A stretch of DNA of 64,000 nucleotides, from positions 1 through 64,000 of the forward strand of contig CAUWJP010000011.1 of assembly GCA_963559135.1 (NCBI GenBank). Direction: 5' to 3'. The position numbers and the translations under genes are program-made. The notes under the pieces were generated by a model that saw only the letters and a list, made by a program, of their open reading frames with translations, searched no databases and had not been told where the DNA came from. Source of the DNA: Sellimonas sp963559135. Its GTDB lineage: Bacteria > Bacillota > Clostridia > Lachnospirales > Lachnospiraceae. Positions 24,950-33,610 of the stretch are shown here, in pieces. Numbering within the stretch: position 1 is the stretch's first letter; each line of letters opens with the position of its first letter.

Positions 24950-25870
24950 ATGACATATAGAGGAATTTCATTTCGAAAAGAACTGCTTATTGACCAGTTA
25001 TTTTCCCTTCATTATTTTGAATATATGAGTACGTTTTCCTTCCCTGGAGAATCTCACAATTTCTGGGAATTTGTCTGCGTAGATAAAGGAGAAGTCACCA
25101 TCGGTGCCGGCGACCAGATCCACACACTGAAAAAAGGGGATATTGCCTTTCACGAACCGAACGAATTTCACTGGGTAAAGGCAAATGGAAGTATTGCGCC
25201 AAATCTGATCGTCATCTCCTTTTCCTCAAAAAGTCCGATGATGAATTTCTTCCGGAAAAAGATTTTACGAACCGACGACTTTGCCAGAAGTCTGCTTGCC
25301 CGGATCATCACAGAGGCCGGAAACTTTCTGGAAGGTCGGCTTGATGACCCATACCAGACTGTCCTACAGCCAAAGTCTTCCTTGCCGCCTGCATCCGGCC
25401 AGCTGATTCAGCTTTATCTGGAAGAATTAATGATCTATTTTTACCGGAAATATTCCGATCTTTCTGCCACAACAGACGAAAAACCGGACAAGCCGGACAA
25501 AACCATGAAAGAAAATATCGACACCGAAGTCTTCAATCGGGTTGTTGCCTATTTGGGCCAGCACCTCTCCGGAAGAGTCACAATCGAAACAATCTGCAAA
25601 GACAATCTGATCGGGAGATCACAACTCCAGAAAATCTTTAGCAAAAAATCCGGCCTTGGCATCATCGAATACTTTTCCAATATGAAGATCGAAGCTGCCA
25701 AAGAATTGATCCGCACCGAACAGATGAATTTTACACAGATTTCGGAAAAACTTGGGTACACCTCTATCCACTACTTTTCCAGACAGTTTAAAAAGGTAAC
25801 TGGAATGACGCCTTCCGAATACGCTTCCTCTATCAAAGCCATGGCGGATCGAAGCCATCATTCTTCTTAA
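24950..25870 (+). CDS. AraC-family regulator of the glycan locus (copy 2)
   Basis: A 306-residue AraC protein, N-terminal cupin (GDIAFHEPNEFHWV) and C-terminal double helix-turn-helix (about 205-300, ending SIHYFSRQFKKVTGMTPSEY). It is a paralogue of the regulator at 20631. The frame opens at 24893, but the -10 box of its promoter lies at 24892-24897, so a start at ATG 24950 (or 24941) is required; MTYRGISF aligns with MTYVKTHL of copy 1. It probably controls the divergent nucleotidyltransferase-nahK-galE operon. Confidence 0.88.
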   Translation: MTYRGISFRKELLIDQLFSLHYFEYMSTFSFPGESHNFWEFVCVDKGEVTIGAGDQIHTLKKGDIAFHEPNEFHWVKANGSIAPNLIVISFSSKSPMMNFFRKKILRTDDFARSLLARIITEAGNFLEGRLDDPYQTVLQPKSSLPPASGQLIQLYLEELMIYFYRKYSDLSATTDEKPDKPDKTMKENIDTEVFNRVVAYLGQHLSGRVTIETICKDNLIGRSQLQKIFSKKSGLGIIEYFSNMKIEAAKELIRTEQMNFTQISEKLGYTSIHYFSRQFKKVTGMTPSEYASSIKAMADRSHHSS

Positions 25871-25895
25871 ACCGTCATTTTAATATTGTCCAGAA

Positions 25896-25930
25896 TTCTG
25901 CCTTTCATTTCTGAAAGGCAGAACTTCTTT
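25896..25930 (+). terminator. Terminator after the second AraC gene
   Basis: TTCTGCCTTTC and GAAAGGCAGAA form an 11-bp stem with a 6-base loop (25896-25923), followed by CTTCTTTT. Confidence 0.85.
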
Positions 25931-26036
25931 TCAGCCTCAAAAAGACTGCTTCTTCACACAATTCTAACCTGTCGTTCACATACTTTTTACATGTTCCTTT
26001 TACAATAAACATCAAAAACAAAGAACAGGTGATCAC

Positions 26037-26948
26037 ATGATTTTTCAATTCGGAGAACAGCTCCGTCCAATCTCACGGGAAGAATGGGAAACAGAAAAAA
26101 CTCCCGCCATCTTTCTGACCGATTCCCGCCACGCCCAGACTGTACTGGAAAAAGCACAAATCGTTTATGAAAATGAAATTGTTCTACAGAAAGTGGAATT
26201 CTGTAAACTTGAGACACAACAAGAATGTCTCGTCGGGACACTCTGCATTCCCAAGCTGATGGATGTTCTGGGAAGCCGTTACCATATTTACTTTTTCATT
26301 AACCGCCAGCATATCGTCATTATAGACGATAATGATTTTTCCGAACGGCTGATCCGCCGCATCCAACAGAAAAAAACACATCAGGGCGAATCAAAAGAAC
26401 GATTTATCTACAACTACATCGCCGAATTCATCAGCCGGGATCCGGAAATCCTGGGAACCTACGAAAAACGGCTCTTTAAAATGGAAGAAGATGTCATTCA
26501 GGAAAAAACCAAAAACTTTCAGAACGAACTGATCCCTCTGCGCCGCGAACTCCTCACCTTCCGAAGTTATTATGACGAAATTATGGATCTCGCACGGGAA
26601 TTTGAAGAAAATGAAAACGGTTTTTTTATGAAAAAACATCTGAAATACTTCGGCACTATTGCAGACCGCGCCGACCGACTTATGAGCAAAACCATGCATC
26701 TTCTGGACTACGCTCAGCAGATCAAAGATGCCTACCAGTCCCAGATCGATGCCCGCCAAAACAACAACATGCAGTTCCTGACCGTAATTTCCACCATCTT
26801 CTTCCCACTGACCCTCATCACCGGATGGTTCGGAATGAACTTCAAAAACATGCCCGGCCTCGACAACGGCTATAGTAGCGTTGTCATACTCTGCATCCTT
26901 GTAATTGTACTATGCATCATTATATTTAAAAAAAAGCGTCTGATATAA
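26037..26948 (+). CDS. CorA-family divalent cation transporter
   Basis: A 303-residue CorA-like Mg2+/Co2+ channel subunit. A long cytoplasmic helical domain (about 1-240) is followed by two C-terminal membrane helices; the ion-selectivity motif GMN is present in WFGMNFKNMPG (about 262-272), at the end of the first helix. CorA works as a pentamer in the inner membrane. The ribosome site before ATG 26037 is weak (CAGGTGATC). It stands alone, followed by two REP-like palindromes and the convergent flavodiiron gene. Confidence 0.9.
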   Translation: MIFQFGEQLRPISREEWETEKTPAIFLTDSRHAQTVLEKAQIVYENEIVLQKVEFCKLETQQECLVGTLCIPKLMDVLGSRYHIYFFINRQHIVIIDDNDFSERLIRRIQQKKTHQGESKERFIYNYIAEFISRDPEILGTYEKRLFKMEEDVIQEKTKNFQNELIPLRRELLTFRSYYDEIMDLAREFEENENGFFMKKHLKYFGTIADRADRLMSKTMHLLDYAQQIKDAYQSQIDARQNNNMQFLTVISTIFFPLTLITGWFGMNFKNMPGLDNGYSSVVILCILVIVLCIIIFKKKRLI

Positions 26949-26969
26949 GTATTTTTTGGTTATTTTTTC

Positions 26970-27003
26970 GGGGACGTGTTCCGGCGTTTCAGAACCTGTC
27001 CCC
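26970..27003. repeat. REP-like palindrome, decayed copy
   Basis: GGGGACGTGTTC and GAACCTGTCCCC flank a short loop; the arms have two mismatches. The first 19 bases match the perfect copy at 27068-27109, 102 bases downstream in the same gap. Confidence 0.7.
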
Positions 27004-27067
27004 AATGAAAAAAATCTGAAAATTCGAGTTTGCCCTTATTTTATGCGGCTTTTGGAGCTTTTTACGT

Positions 27068-27109
27068 TTTTGGGGACGTGTTCCGGCGTAACGGAACACG
27101 TCCCCAAAA
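27068..27109. repeat. REP-like palindrome, perfect 18-bp stem
   Basis: TTTTGGGGACGTGTTCCG (27068-27085) and its exact complement (27092-27109) flank GCGTAA. It lies between convergent corA and the flavodiiron gene and has T and A runs at both ends, so it can also end transcription in both directions. A third copy is at 33556-33597. Short GGGGAC palindromes of this type are moved by REP-associated tyrosine transposases in other bacteria; none is encoded here. Confidence 0.85.
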
Positions 27110-27117
27110 TATTAGCA

Positions 27118-29646
27118 TTATTTAATTATTTCTTTATACTGTCTGTGATGTTCTAATGCTTCGGTCATTTCTGTCATGCGGCTGGTGTCTCCGATGAGGA
27201 TGACACCGCAAAGACGGTTGTTGCGGAAGTAGTATTTCTGGTACTGTTTTTTCCCTTCGTCTTTGTATTCTACCGTTTTGTAGATGAGGTCCGGATTCTG
27301 TCCGTTGTCGCCTGCTGCGAAGAGGGCAGTGTTCATGCCGTGGAAGCTTAAGGCTGCTGGTACGGTGCTGTAGGTGACGTCGTCCCCGGCTGCCTGTGCT
27401 CCGGCTGTCTTTCCTTCTTCTACTGCCTGCGGCCAGATAGCGTAATTGATGCCTTCGTACTGTGCACAGTCTCCGCATGCGTAGATATCCGGAATATTGG
27501 TTTCCATCTTCTCATTGACAATGACTGCACGTTCTGTCTCGATACCTGCTTCTTTTGCAAGTTCGGTGTTTGCTCTTACGCCGCAGGATATAATAACGAG
27601 TTCAGCCGGAATCACGGTGCCGTCAGCAAGCCGGACTCCTTCTACCTTTTCGCCGCTTTCGATGGCTTCTATCTGTACGCCGGTATGGATCTTGATTCCC
27701 TGTCCTTCGCTGATCTTTTTAAGCATTTCTCCCGCTGTTTTGTCAAGCTGGCGTCCCATCAGTACCGGTGCCAGTTCCAGCACAGTTACTTCGCACTTGG
27801 ATTTTTTGAGTTCCCATGCTGCTTCCAGTCCGAGAACGCCCCCGCCGATGACAACTGCATGTTTTGTCTCTTTTAATTTCTCTGCTACTTTCTTTGTATC
27901 GGAAAGTCTTCGGATTGCAATAACCCCGTCTTTGTCTACTCCTTTGATCGGCGGAATGAAACATTCGGATCCCAGTGCGTAAATCAGTTTTGTATAATGA
28001 TATTTGCTTCCGTCATCCAGATGTACTTCTTTTGCTTCTGGATCAATTTTGACTACTTCATGTCCAAGAATCTGGTAAATACGATTTTCTTCGTACCAGG
28101 ATGTATCTTCCACCGCGATCTGTTCTTCATCCAGACCTGCCATGATGGATTTGGTCAGCATCGGACGATTGTACGTCCGGTACGGTTCGTTGGAAATCAT
28201 CGTAATTGTTCCGGTACGGTCTCTTTTCCGGATCGCTTCTGCCGCGTAATGACCTGCTGCTCCGTTTCCGAGAATCACATAGAAATTCTTTGTATCATTA
28301 GAGAATTCGTTCTCTTCTACCTCCACTTCCACAAAGTTTTCCGGGCCTACACCGCAAACCGGGCAGATATCAATAGAGGAGTCAAAAATAGCGCCGCAGA
28401 CAAGACATTTTACCAACGTTCGTGCTCCCTTTTTCTTCTTCGGATTTTCTTTTTCCTGAAGAAGGCATCCAAAGTTAAATCCGTACTCAAAGGCTTCCTG
28501 AAGCTGATTTTCGTCTGGTTTAAACCGTACGCGGAATCCTTCTGTCACCTTCATATTCAGCTGTTTCAGTCTTTCGATCAAATGTGGCACAGCCTCACCG
28601 CTCCATCCATAGCTTCCGAACGCGCTGGCAAGTTTTCCACCATGTGTTCCCGCAAAGATGGAAGTCGTAAGATCCCAGATTGGTTTCAGGGCTTCTCCAA
28701 CGATTGTCGGTGACCCGAATAGAATACCGTCCGCAAATCCAAGTTCTTCAAGCACTTTTGCCTGATCAGCCTCTACCATATCATAAGCCCTCACATCGAT
28801 ATCTCCACTTGCGCGGATTCCTTCTGCAATCTTCTCTGCCAGAGATTTGGTATATCCGTAGGCGCTGACATATGGCATAATCACCGTTTTCTTTGGATTC
28901 GGATTAAATACTGTGCTCCATTCTTCATAAGTATTCAGAATAAAGTCAATCTTATCATCAATGACCGGTCCGTGTCCGGTGCAGATCATGGAAATATCCA
29001 GCTCGCGCACTCTTTCCAGTGCCTTTAACATAAACGGCTTGAACGGCCCGATGATATTATCATAATAATATTTCGTGGCTCTCATATAGCCTTCCCAGTC
29101 TGTCACCTTACTCAGCAGAACATCATCTAATCCGTAATGGGATCCGAAGGAATCGCAGGTAACGAGTATCTGCTCTTCTTCAATATAAGTATACATCGTA
29201 TCCGGCCAATGCAGATTTGGTACAAAAAGGAAGCGGAGAGTACGATCCCCAATCTTCATTGTCATGTTGTCGCTTATCCGAATTCCGGTAAAGTCTCTGT
29301 TTACAATTTCTTTCAGAAATCCGAGGGCACATCCTGTAGCAATGATTTTCATGCCCGGGTTCAGATCTAAAAGCCGCTCTACACTGCCCGCATGATCAGG
29401 CTCGGTGTGCTCTACAACAAGATAGTCAATGCTCTCCACATCAATAATTTCTTTGAGTTTTTCCAGATAATCATCAAAAAATTTCTCTTTTGCAGTTTCG
29501 AAAAGGACAGTCTTATCCCCTGTTTTCAGAACGTAAGAATTGTATGTCGTTCCAAATTCTGTATACATGATAATGTCGAATACACGCAGATTGGCATCTA
29601 CAATCCCTGTCCAATAAAAATTCTCCCTTAGTTTCAGTGTTTTCAT
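27118..29646 (-). CDS. Flavodiiron protein - rubredoxin - NADH:rubredoxin oxidoreductase fusion
   Basis: An 842-residue cytoplasmic fusion. Residues about 1-250 form the metallo-beta-lactamase-like diiron domain (HTEPDH at 82-87, CDSFGSHYG, TGHGPVID); 255-395 a flavodoxin domain (PYVSAYGYTKSLAE); 410-445 a rubredoxin with CLVCG and CPVCG iron ligands; 460-842 an FAD/NAD(P)H oxidoreductase (ILGNGAAGHYAAEAIRKRD, ACGDCAQYEG). The single chain can pass electrons from NADH via FAD, rubredoxin and FMN to the diiron site, reducing O2 to water or NO to N2O, a defence of anaerobes. GGAGG precedes the ATG. All domains look complete. Confidence 0.93.
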   Translation of the reverse strand: MKTLKLRENFYWTGIVDANLRVFDIIMYTEFGTTYNSYVLKTGDKTVLFETAKEKFFDDYLEKLKEIIDVESIDYLVVEHTEPDHAGSVERLLDLNPGMKIIATGCALGFLKEIVNRDFTGIRISDNMTMKIGDRTLRFLFVPNLHWPDTMYTYIEEEQILVTCDSFGSHYGLDDVLLSKVTDWEGYMRATKYYYDNIIGPFKPFMLKALERVRELDISMICTGHGPVIDDKIDFILNTYEEWSTVFNPNPKKTVIMPYVSAYGYTKSLAEKIAEGIRASGDIDVRAYDMVEADQAKVLEELGFADGILFGSPTIVGEALKPIWDLTTSIFAGTHGGKLASAFGSYGWSGEAVPHLIERLKQLNMKVTEGFRVRFKPDENQLQEAFEYGFNFGCLLQEKENPKKKKGARTLVKCLVCGAIFDSSIDICPVCGVGPENFVEVEVEENEFSNDTKNFYVILGNGAAGHYAAEAIRKRDRTGTITMISNEPYRTYNRPMLTKSIMAGLDEEQIAVEDTSWYEENRIYQILGHEVVKIDPEAKEVHLDDGSKYHYTKLIYALGSECFIPPIKGVDKDGVIAIRRLSDTKKVAEKLKETKHAVVIGGGVLGLEAAWELKKSKCEVTVLELAPVLMGRQLDKTAGEMLKKISEGQGIKIHTGVQIEAIESGEKVEGVRLADGTVIPAELVIISCGVRANTELAKEAGIETERAVIVNEKMETNIPDIYACGDCAQYEGINYAIWPQAVEEGKTAGAQAAGDDVTYSTVPAALSFHGMNTALFAAGDNGQNPDLIYKTVEYKDEGKKQYQKYYFRNNRLCGVILIGDTSRMTEMTEALEHHRQYKEIIK

Positions 29647-29784
29647 TCTCTAACCTCCGGTTATGTCTGATAAAAATAACAATTACTGTTTTTAGTATAA
29701 TTCATATCAGTAAAAAAATCCAGCTTTTTTTCACAATCTGCAGTTCCTATTTTCTATCTTATCCTCTGTCAAATGTTCAAAAAG

Positions 29785-29816
29785 AAGCCGTCGGGAATTT
29801 CATTTCCCGCCGGCTT
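29785..29816 (-). terminator. Terminator of the SDR gene
   Basis: AAGCCGTCGGGAA and TTCCCGCCGGCTT form a 13-bp stem with one mismatch; minus-strand tail CTTTTTG. T-rich sequence on the plus side allows bidirectional action. Confidence 0.65.
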
Positions 29817-29854
29817 TTATTTGAAATGGCTTCCTTCTTTCAGGGACAATGTCT

Positions 29855-30601
29855 CTATGCTCTGCTCATGCCATCTACGCTCAGAATCACACCTGTGATA
29901 TAGGACGCTTCATCTGAGGCCAGAAATACAAATGCGTTGGCAATATCTTCCGGCTGTCCTAGGCGGCGGAGCGGAATGTGAGCGATCAGCGGATCAATCA
30001 TTTCTTTCGGTACAGCTTTCATCATATCCGTCTCTGTGATTCCCGGTGCCACTGCATTGACACGGATTCCTTTCGGGCCAAGCTCCCTTGCCAGTGAGAT
30101 CGTCATTCCGTTTACTGCAAATTTTGAAGTCGGATATGCCACACCCGTCGCCTGTCCAGAAATACTTACCATCGATGAAGTGGATAAAATGACACCTTCG
30201 CCCTGCTCCACCATATAATCCACAACTGCCCTGGATGCATTAAACACACCCTTCACGTTCAGATTCATGACCTTATCGAATAATTCTTCCGTATATTCTG
30301 TAAATGGTACGCTGTCCGAAATGCCTGCATTATTGACAAGGATATCGATTCGTCCGTATGTATCATATATTCCTTTTACAGCTTCCCGTACAGATTCCAG
30401 ACTGGAAAGATCCGGACAGATTCCCTCTACAGACGCTCCTGGAATGCTTTCCTTCAGCTGAGTAACTGCTTTATCCGCCGTCTCCTGTCTACTGGCAGCC
30501 ACAATCACTTTTGCCCCTTCTTCCAGAAACCGTTTTGCTGTAACAAATCCGATTCCGCGGCTCCCTCCGGTAATCAATGCAACTTTATCTTTCAGTTTCA
30601 T
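29855..30601 (-). CDS. Short-chain dehydrogenase/reductase (FabG/BaiA-like)
   Basis: A 248-residue classical SDR: cofactor motif TGGSRGIGF (11-19), NNAG (about 90-93), catalytic Ser in SSMVSIS and YPTSK (Tyr-x-x-x-Lys, about 155-159). The C-terminus ITGVILSVDGMSRA is typical. Reactions in the family include ketoacyl-ACP, sugar and steroid reduction. Pattern similarity to BaiA-type hydroxysteroid dehydrogenases of gut Clostridia is noticeable but not decisive. The gene is monocistronic, divergent from a GNAT gene, with AAGGAGG before the ATG. Confidence 0.85.
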   Translation of the reverse strand: MKLKDKVALITGGSRGIGFVTAKRFLEEGAKVIVAASRQETADKAVTQLKESIPGASVEGICPDLSSLESVREAVKGIYDTYGRIDILVNNAGISDSVPFTEYTEELFDKVMNLNVKGVFNASRAVVDYMVEQGEGVILSTSSMVSISGQATGVAYPTSKFAVNGMTISLARELGPKGIRVNAVAPGITETDMMKAVPKEMIDPLIAHIPLRRLGQPEDIANAFVFLASDEASYITGVILSVDGMSRA

Positions 30602-30729
30602 ATCATACGCCTCCTTTTTGTTCGTCCTCTTTATTTATCATTATCATAACACATTTTTCAGATTTTACGGTGATAAACTCACAATAGTATGATAAAATTG
30701 AATTATCAAACACATAGGGGAAGACTATT

Positions 30730-31251
30730 ATGATTTATTATGATGATGGGTGCATACGGATCCGGACGCTGGATTCAGATGATGCACAGGTTCTTACAGA
30801 GGAAGAACAGCTTCAGGGCTACCACGTAACCCGTGAAAAATATGATATGCGACTTCGAGATCAGGCAGAAGGAAAGGCCGTAGCATTGGCTGCCGAATAC
30901 CAGGGACAAACAGCCGGTTATATCAATATCTATCCAGATTCTGACCAGGGTGCCTTTGCAGGAAAAGGACTTCCTGAGCTGGTTGATTTTGGTGTCCTGA
31001 AAAAGTACCGGAATCATGGTATCGGCTCCCTTCTGATTGATACCGCAGAACAGATTGCTTCCGGATTTGCCGATACAGTCTATCTTGGCGTTGGACTTCA
31101 CAATGGGTATGGAAGTGCCCAGAGAATGTACATCAAACGGGGATATATTCCGGACGGAAGCGGTGTCTGGTATGGCGATCATATCTGTGAACCTTATACC
31201 GACTGTTGCAACGACGATGAGCTCATATTATATCTGTCGAAAAAGCTATAA
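30730..31251 (+). CDS. GNAT-family N-acetyltransferase
   Basis: A 173-residue acetyltransferase. The acetyl-CoA loop is VLKKYRNHGIGSLLIDTAEQ (about 88-107; R/Q-x-x-G-x-G/A pattern), and GYGSAQRMYIKRGYIPDG is the following conserved strand-helix. The substrate is unknown. ATG at 30730 follows AGGGGAAG. It is a single gene with a strong hairpin at its end. Confidence 0.85.
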   Translation: MIYYDDGCIRIRTLDSDDAQVLTEEEQLQGYHVTREKYDMRLRDQAEGKAVALAAEYQGQTAGYINIYPDSDQGAFAGKGLPELVDFGVLKKYRNHGIGSLLIDTAEQIASGFADTVYLGVGLHNGYGSAQRMYIKRGYIPDGSGVWYGDHICEPYTDCCNDDELILYLSKKL

Positions 31252-31303
31252 CCACAAGACTGCCCGGCAGAAGTATCCTTCTTTCTGCCGGGCAGTCTTG
31301 TGG
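31252..31303 (+). terminator. Long hairpin terminator after the GNAT gene
   Basis: A 21-bp perfect stem (31252-31272 with 31283-31303; core GACTGCCCGGCAGAA) with a 10-base loop begins at the base after the stop codon. The T run after it is poor, but the stem is unusually long. Confidence 0.6.
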
Positions 31304-31379
31304 TCTCTATATCATTTACTGCACCGCTTTCCCGAAACGGGGCCGGGCGTTAATTTCGAAAAAATTTACACTGTTTGTT

Positions 31380-32165
31380 CTATTTTCTTCTCTGCCTGCA
31401 GACCTCATACATTAGAATTCCTGCCGCCATGGCCGCATTTAAAGACTCTACCTGCCCATACATCGGAATCTTAATTTTGTGCTCCGCCTCAGAGCAGATC
31501 TCCACCGGCAGGCCGTTTCCCTCATTTCCAATAAGAAATGCCGTCGGTTTTGTATAATCTTCTTCATCATAAAAACGACTGTCATCCAGATGTGCCGCAT
31601 ACGTGTGAATTCCATGATGTTTCAGACACCTGACAGTCTCTTTCATATCGTCTACGCAGACCGCTCTCATCCGGTAAATCGATCCCATCGTGGACCGGAT
31701 CACTTTTGGCTGATAGAGATCCGCACAGTCCGCTCCAAGGATCACTCCCGTCACTCCGGCGCCCTCCGCCGTCCGAAGAATCGTCCCCAGATTTCCCGGA
31801 TCCTGCAAATGATCCAGTACCATCAGAAAAGGAGCCCTTCCGTCTTCTTCCTGAAGAATCTCTCCCATCGTCCAGGATTTCCTCTGAATCACCCCAAGAA
31901 TTCCCTGCGGTGTTTTTGTGTCCGACATGTGGGCAAACACTGGATCACTTACCAGCTCCGCTTTCTTTGTGAGATGTTCCGGCAGATCTGGATGCTTCTG
32001 CAGAAATGTCTCTGAGACATACAGCTCTTTGATCCGTTCTTCCGGCGCTTCCTTCATCATTCGGATTCCCTCTACAATAAAGACTTCTTCCTCATTTCTT
32101 GCTTTTGCCTTTTTCTGTAGCTTCAGTATCCGCTTTATTTTCTGATTTGCTGAACTTGTAATCAT
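31380..32165 (-). CDS. TrmH/SpoU-family RNA 2'-O-methyltransferase
   Basis: A 261-residue SPOUT-class methylase. An N-terminal substrate-binding domain (about 1-95, ITSSANQKIKRILKLQKKAK) precedes the knot fold with its three motifs: DPGNLGTILRTAEGAGVTG, LIGNEGNGLP and IPMYGQVESLNAAMAAGI. It probably uses S-adenosylmethionine to methylate a ribose in 23S rRNA. Its ATG overlaps the stop of the GH3 gene (ATGA), so the two are translationally coupled. Confidence 0.9.
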   Translation of the reverse strand: MITSSANQKIKRILKLQKKAKARNEEEVFIVEGIRMMKEAPEERIKELYVSETFLQKHPDLPEHLTKKAELVSDPVFAHMSDTKTPQGILGVIQRKSWTMGEILQEEDGRAPFLMVLDHLQDPGNLGTILRTAEGAGVTGVILGADCADLYQPKVIRSTMGSIYRMRAVCVDDMKETVRCLKHHGIHTYAAHLDDSRFYDEEDYTKPTAFLIGNEGNGLPVEICSEAEHKIKIPMYGQVESLNAAMAAGILMYEVCRQRRK

Positions 32166-33427
32166 GACGCGTTCTCTCCTGATTCTCCCATTTTCACTTC
32201 CAGAATCCGTCTCACAGATTCATCGATCCGGTCTTCTGATATCGTGCCGGAATTTACTGCGCTCAAAATCCCCTGATATGCATCCTCAAAATTCTGCGGC
32301 ATCAGAATCATGTCAACTCCTGCCTGAACAGCCTGCACTGCTGCCTCAGCGGATGTATAATCATTGGTAATCGCTCCCATATTCATGGCATCCGTAATCA
32401 CAATCCCGTCAAATCCCAGATCATTACGCAACATCTCTGTCACAACTTCCTCGGACAGAGAAGCCAGCGTATCATCCTCCAGAATATTCGGAAGAGAAAT
32501 ATGTCCAACCATCACAAACTCCGTATCTGCATCAATCGCAGCCTGAAATGGAAGGAATTCGCAGGATTCCAATTCTTCCTTCGTGCTGTTTAAATATACA
32601 GCTTCCTCATGAGAATCCCCGCTCGTTCCTCCGTGTCCCGGAAAATGCTTGGCCACTGTATAAATTCCCTGACTGTGGAATCCCTTCACCGCCTCAGATA
32701 CCATTTCCGATACCGTCTCCGGATCCGATCCAAATGCCCGGTACTGCGCAATCGTATTTTCCTGGTTTGTCCATACATCAGCCATCGGAGCAAAATCCAT
32801 ATTAAATCCAAGTTCTTTCAGATACGTTCCAATCGTCTCTCCCGCATCATACGCTTTCTGGCTGTCCCCGGATGCCCCAATTTCAGACATATTTCCTACA
32901 TTCTCAATGCCAAGAGATGCATTCCCTGCGATCCGCGCTACTGTTCCCCCTTCTTCATCCACGGAAAGGAACGGCTCTATTCCAACCGTTTCTTTGGAAA
33001 ACCCTGTAATTGCATCATTCCATGTCTTGATCTGCTCCTGCGAAATCAGATTATTGTCCATCATGATCAGACCACCGACCGGCCGCTCCTTATAAGCTGT
33101 TTCTGTCACCTCTCCTGGATTCCACGTTCCCTGAACACCTGTCAGCGCATCCGGGGTGATAATAAACATCTGCGCTATCTTCTCCTGCAGCGTCAGCGCT
33201 TCCAGCTTCTGATCGATCTCACTTTCTTGTGTCTTTGTCTCTTCTTCTGTCACACTCGAATCTTCTTTTGTCTGCTGCGGTGTCTCCTCCTGATCCACCT
33301 CATCACGCCCTGCATTACTAAAATAGATCACTGCAGCAAACGCACCGGCCGACAAAAGCATACATCCGATTCCAAGGACCAGCCTCCCCGTTCTTCTCCT
33401 TCTGCGTTTCCTTTTCTTTCCGCTCAT
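32162..33427 (-). CDS. GH3 beta-N-acetylhexosaminidase-like protein (NagZ type)
   Basis: A 421-residue protein. After a basic N-terminus comes a single membrane segment or signal anchor (about 16-36), an acidic linker, then a GH3 catalytic domain. AKHFPGHGGTSGDSH (about 260-274) is the NagZ signature carrying the Lys-His and Asp-His catalytic pairs, and GFDGIVITDAMNMGAI (about 340-355) holds the nucleophile Asp. Such enzymes remove GlcNAc from peptidoglycan fragments or glycans; the anchor places it outside the membrane. The TrmH-family gene overlaps its stop. Confidence 0.88.
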   Translation of the reverse strand: MSGKKRKRRRRRTGRLVLGIGCMLLSAGAFAAVIYFSNAGRDEVDQEETPQQTKEDSSVTEEETKTQESEIDQKLEALTLQEKIAQMFIITPDALTGVQGTWNPGEVTETAYKERPVGGLIMMDNNLISQEQIKTWNDAITGFSKETVGIEPFLSVDEEGGTVARIAGNASLGIENVGNMSEIGASGDSQKAYDAGETIGTYLKELGFNMDFAPMADVWTNQENTIAQYRAFGSDPETVSEMVSEAVKGFHSQGIYTVAKHFPGHGGTSGDSHEEAVYLNSTKEELESCEFLPFQAAIDADTEFVMVGHISLPNILEDDTLASLSEEVVTEMLRNDLGFDGIVITDAMNMGAITNDYTSAEAAVQAVQAGVDMILMPQNFEDAYQGILSAVNSGTISEDRIDESVRRILEVKMGESGENAS

Positions 33428-33555
33428 ATAATCCCCTTACTATATTAATTATTTAACCTGAAATTTATAGAAATTTTATTATCAGCTTTAAGAGTATTAT
33501 AATCGAAACACCCTGTCAACCCCCGTTTTCCGCGATTTCCCGGAAGTCTGCACAA

Positions 33556-33597
33556 TTTTGGGGACGTGTTCTGGTTCATCGGAACACGTCCCCAAAA
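33556..33597. repeat. REP-like palindrome, third copy
   Basis: TTTTGGGGACGTGTTC (33556-33571) and its complement (33582-33597) flank TGGTTCATCG. It has the same arms as the copy at 27068-27109 and lies just after the response-regulator stop. In the gap 33428-33555 nothing else convincing is seen. Confidence 0.85.
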
Positions 33598-33610
33598 ATA
33601 TTGGTGTTCA

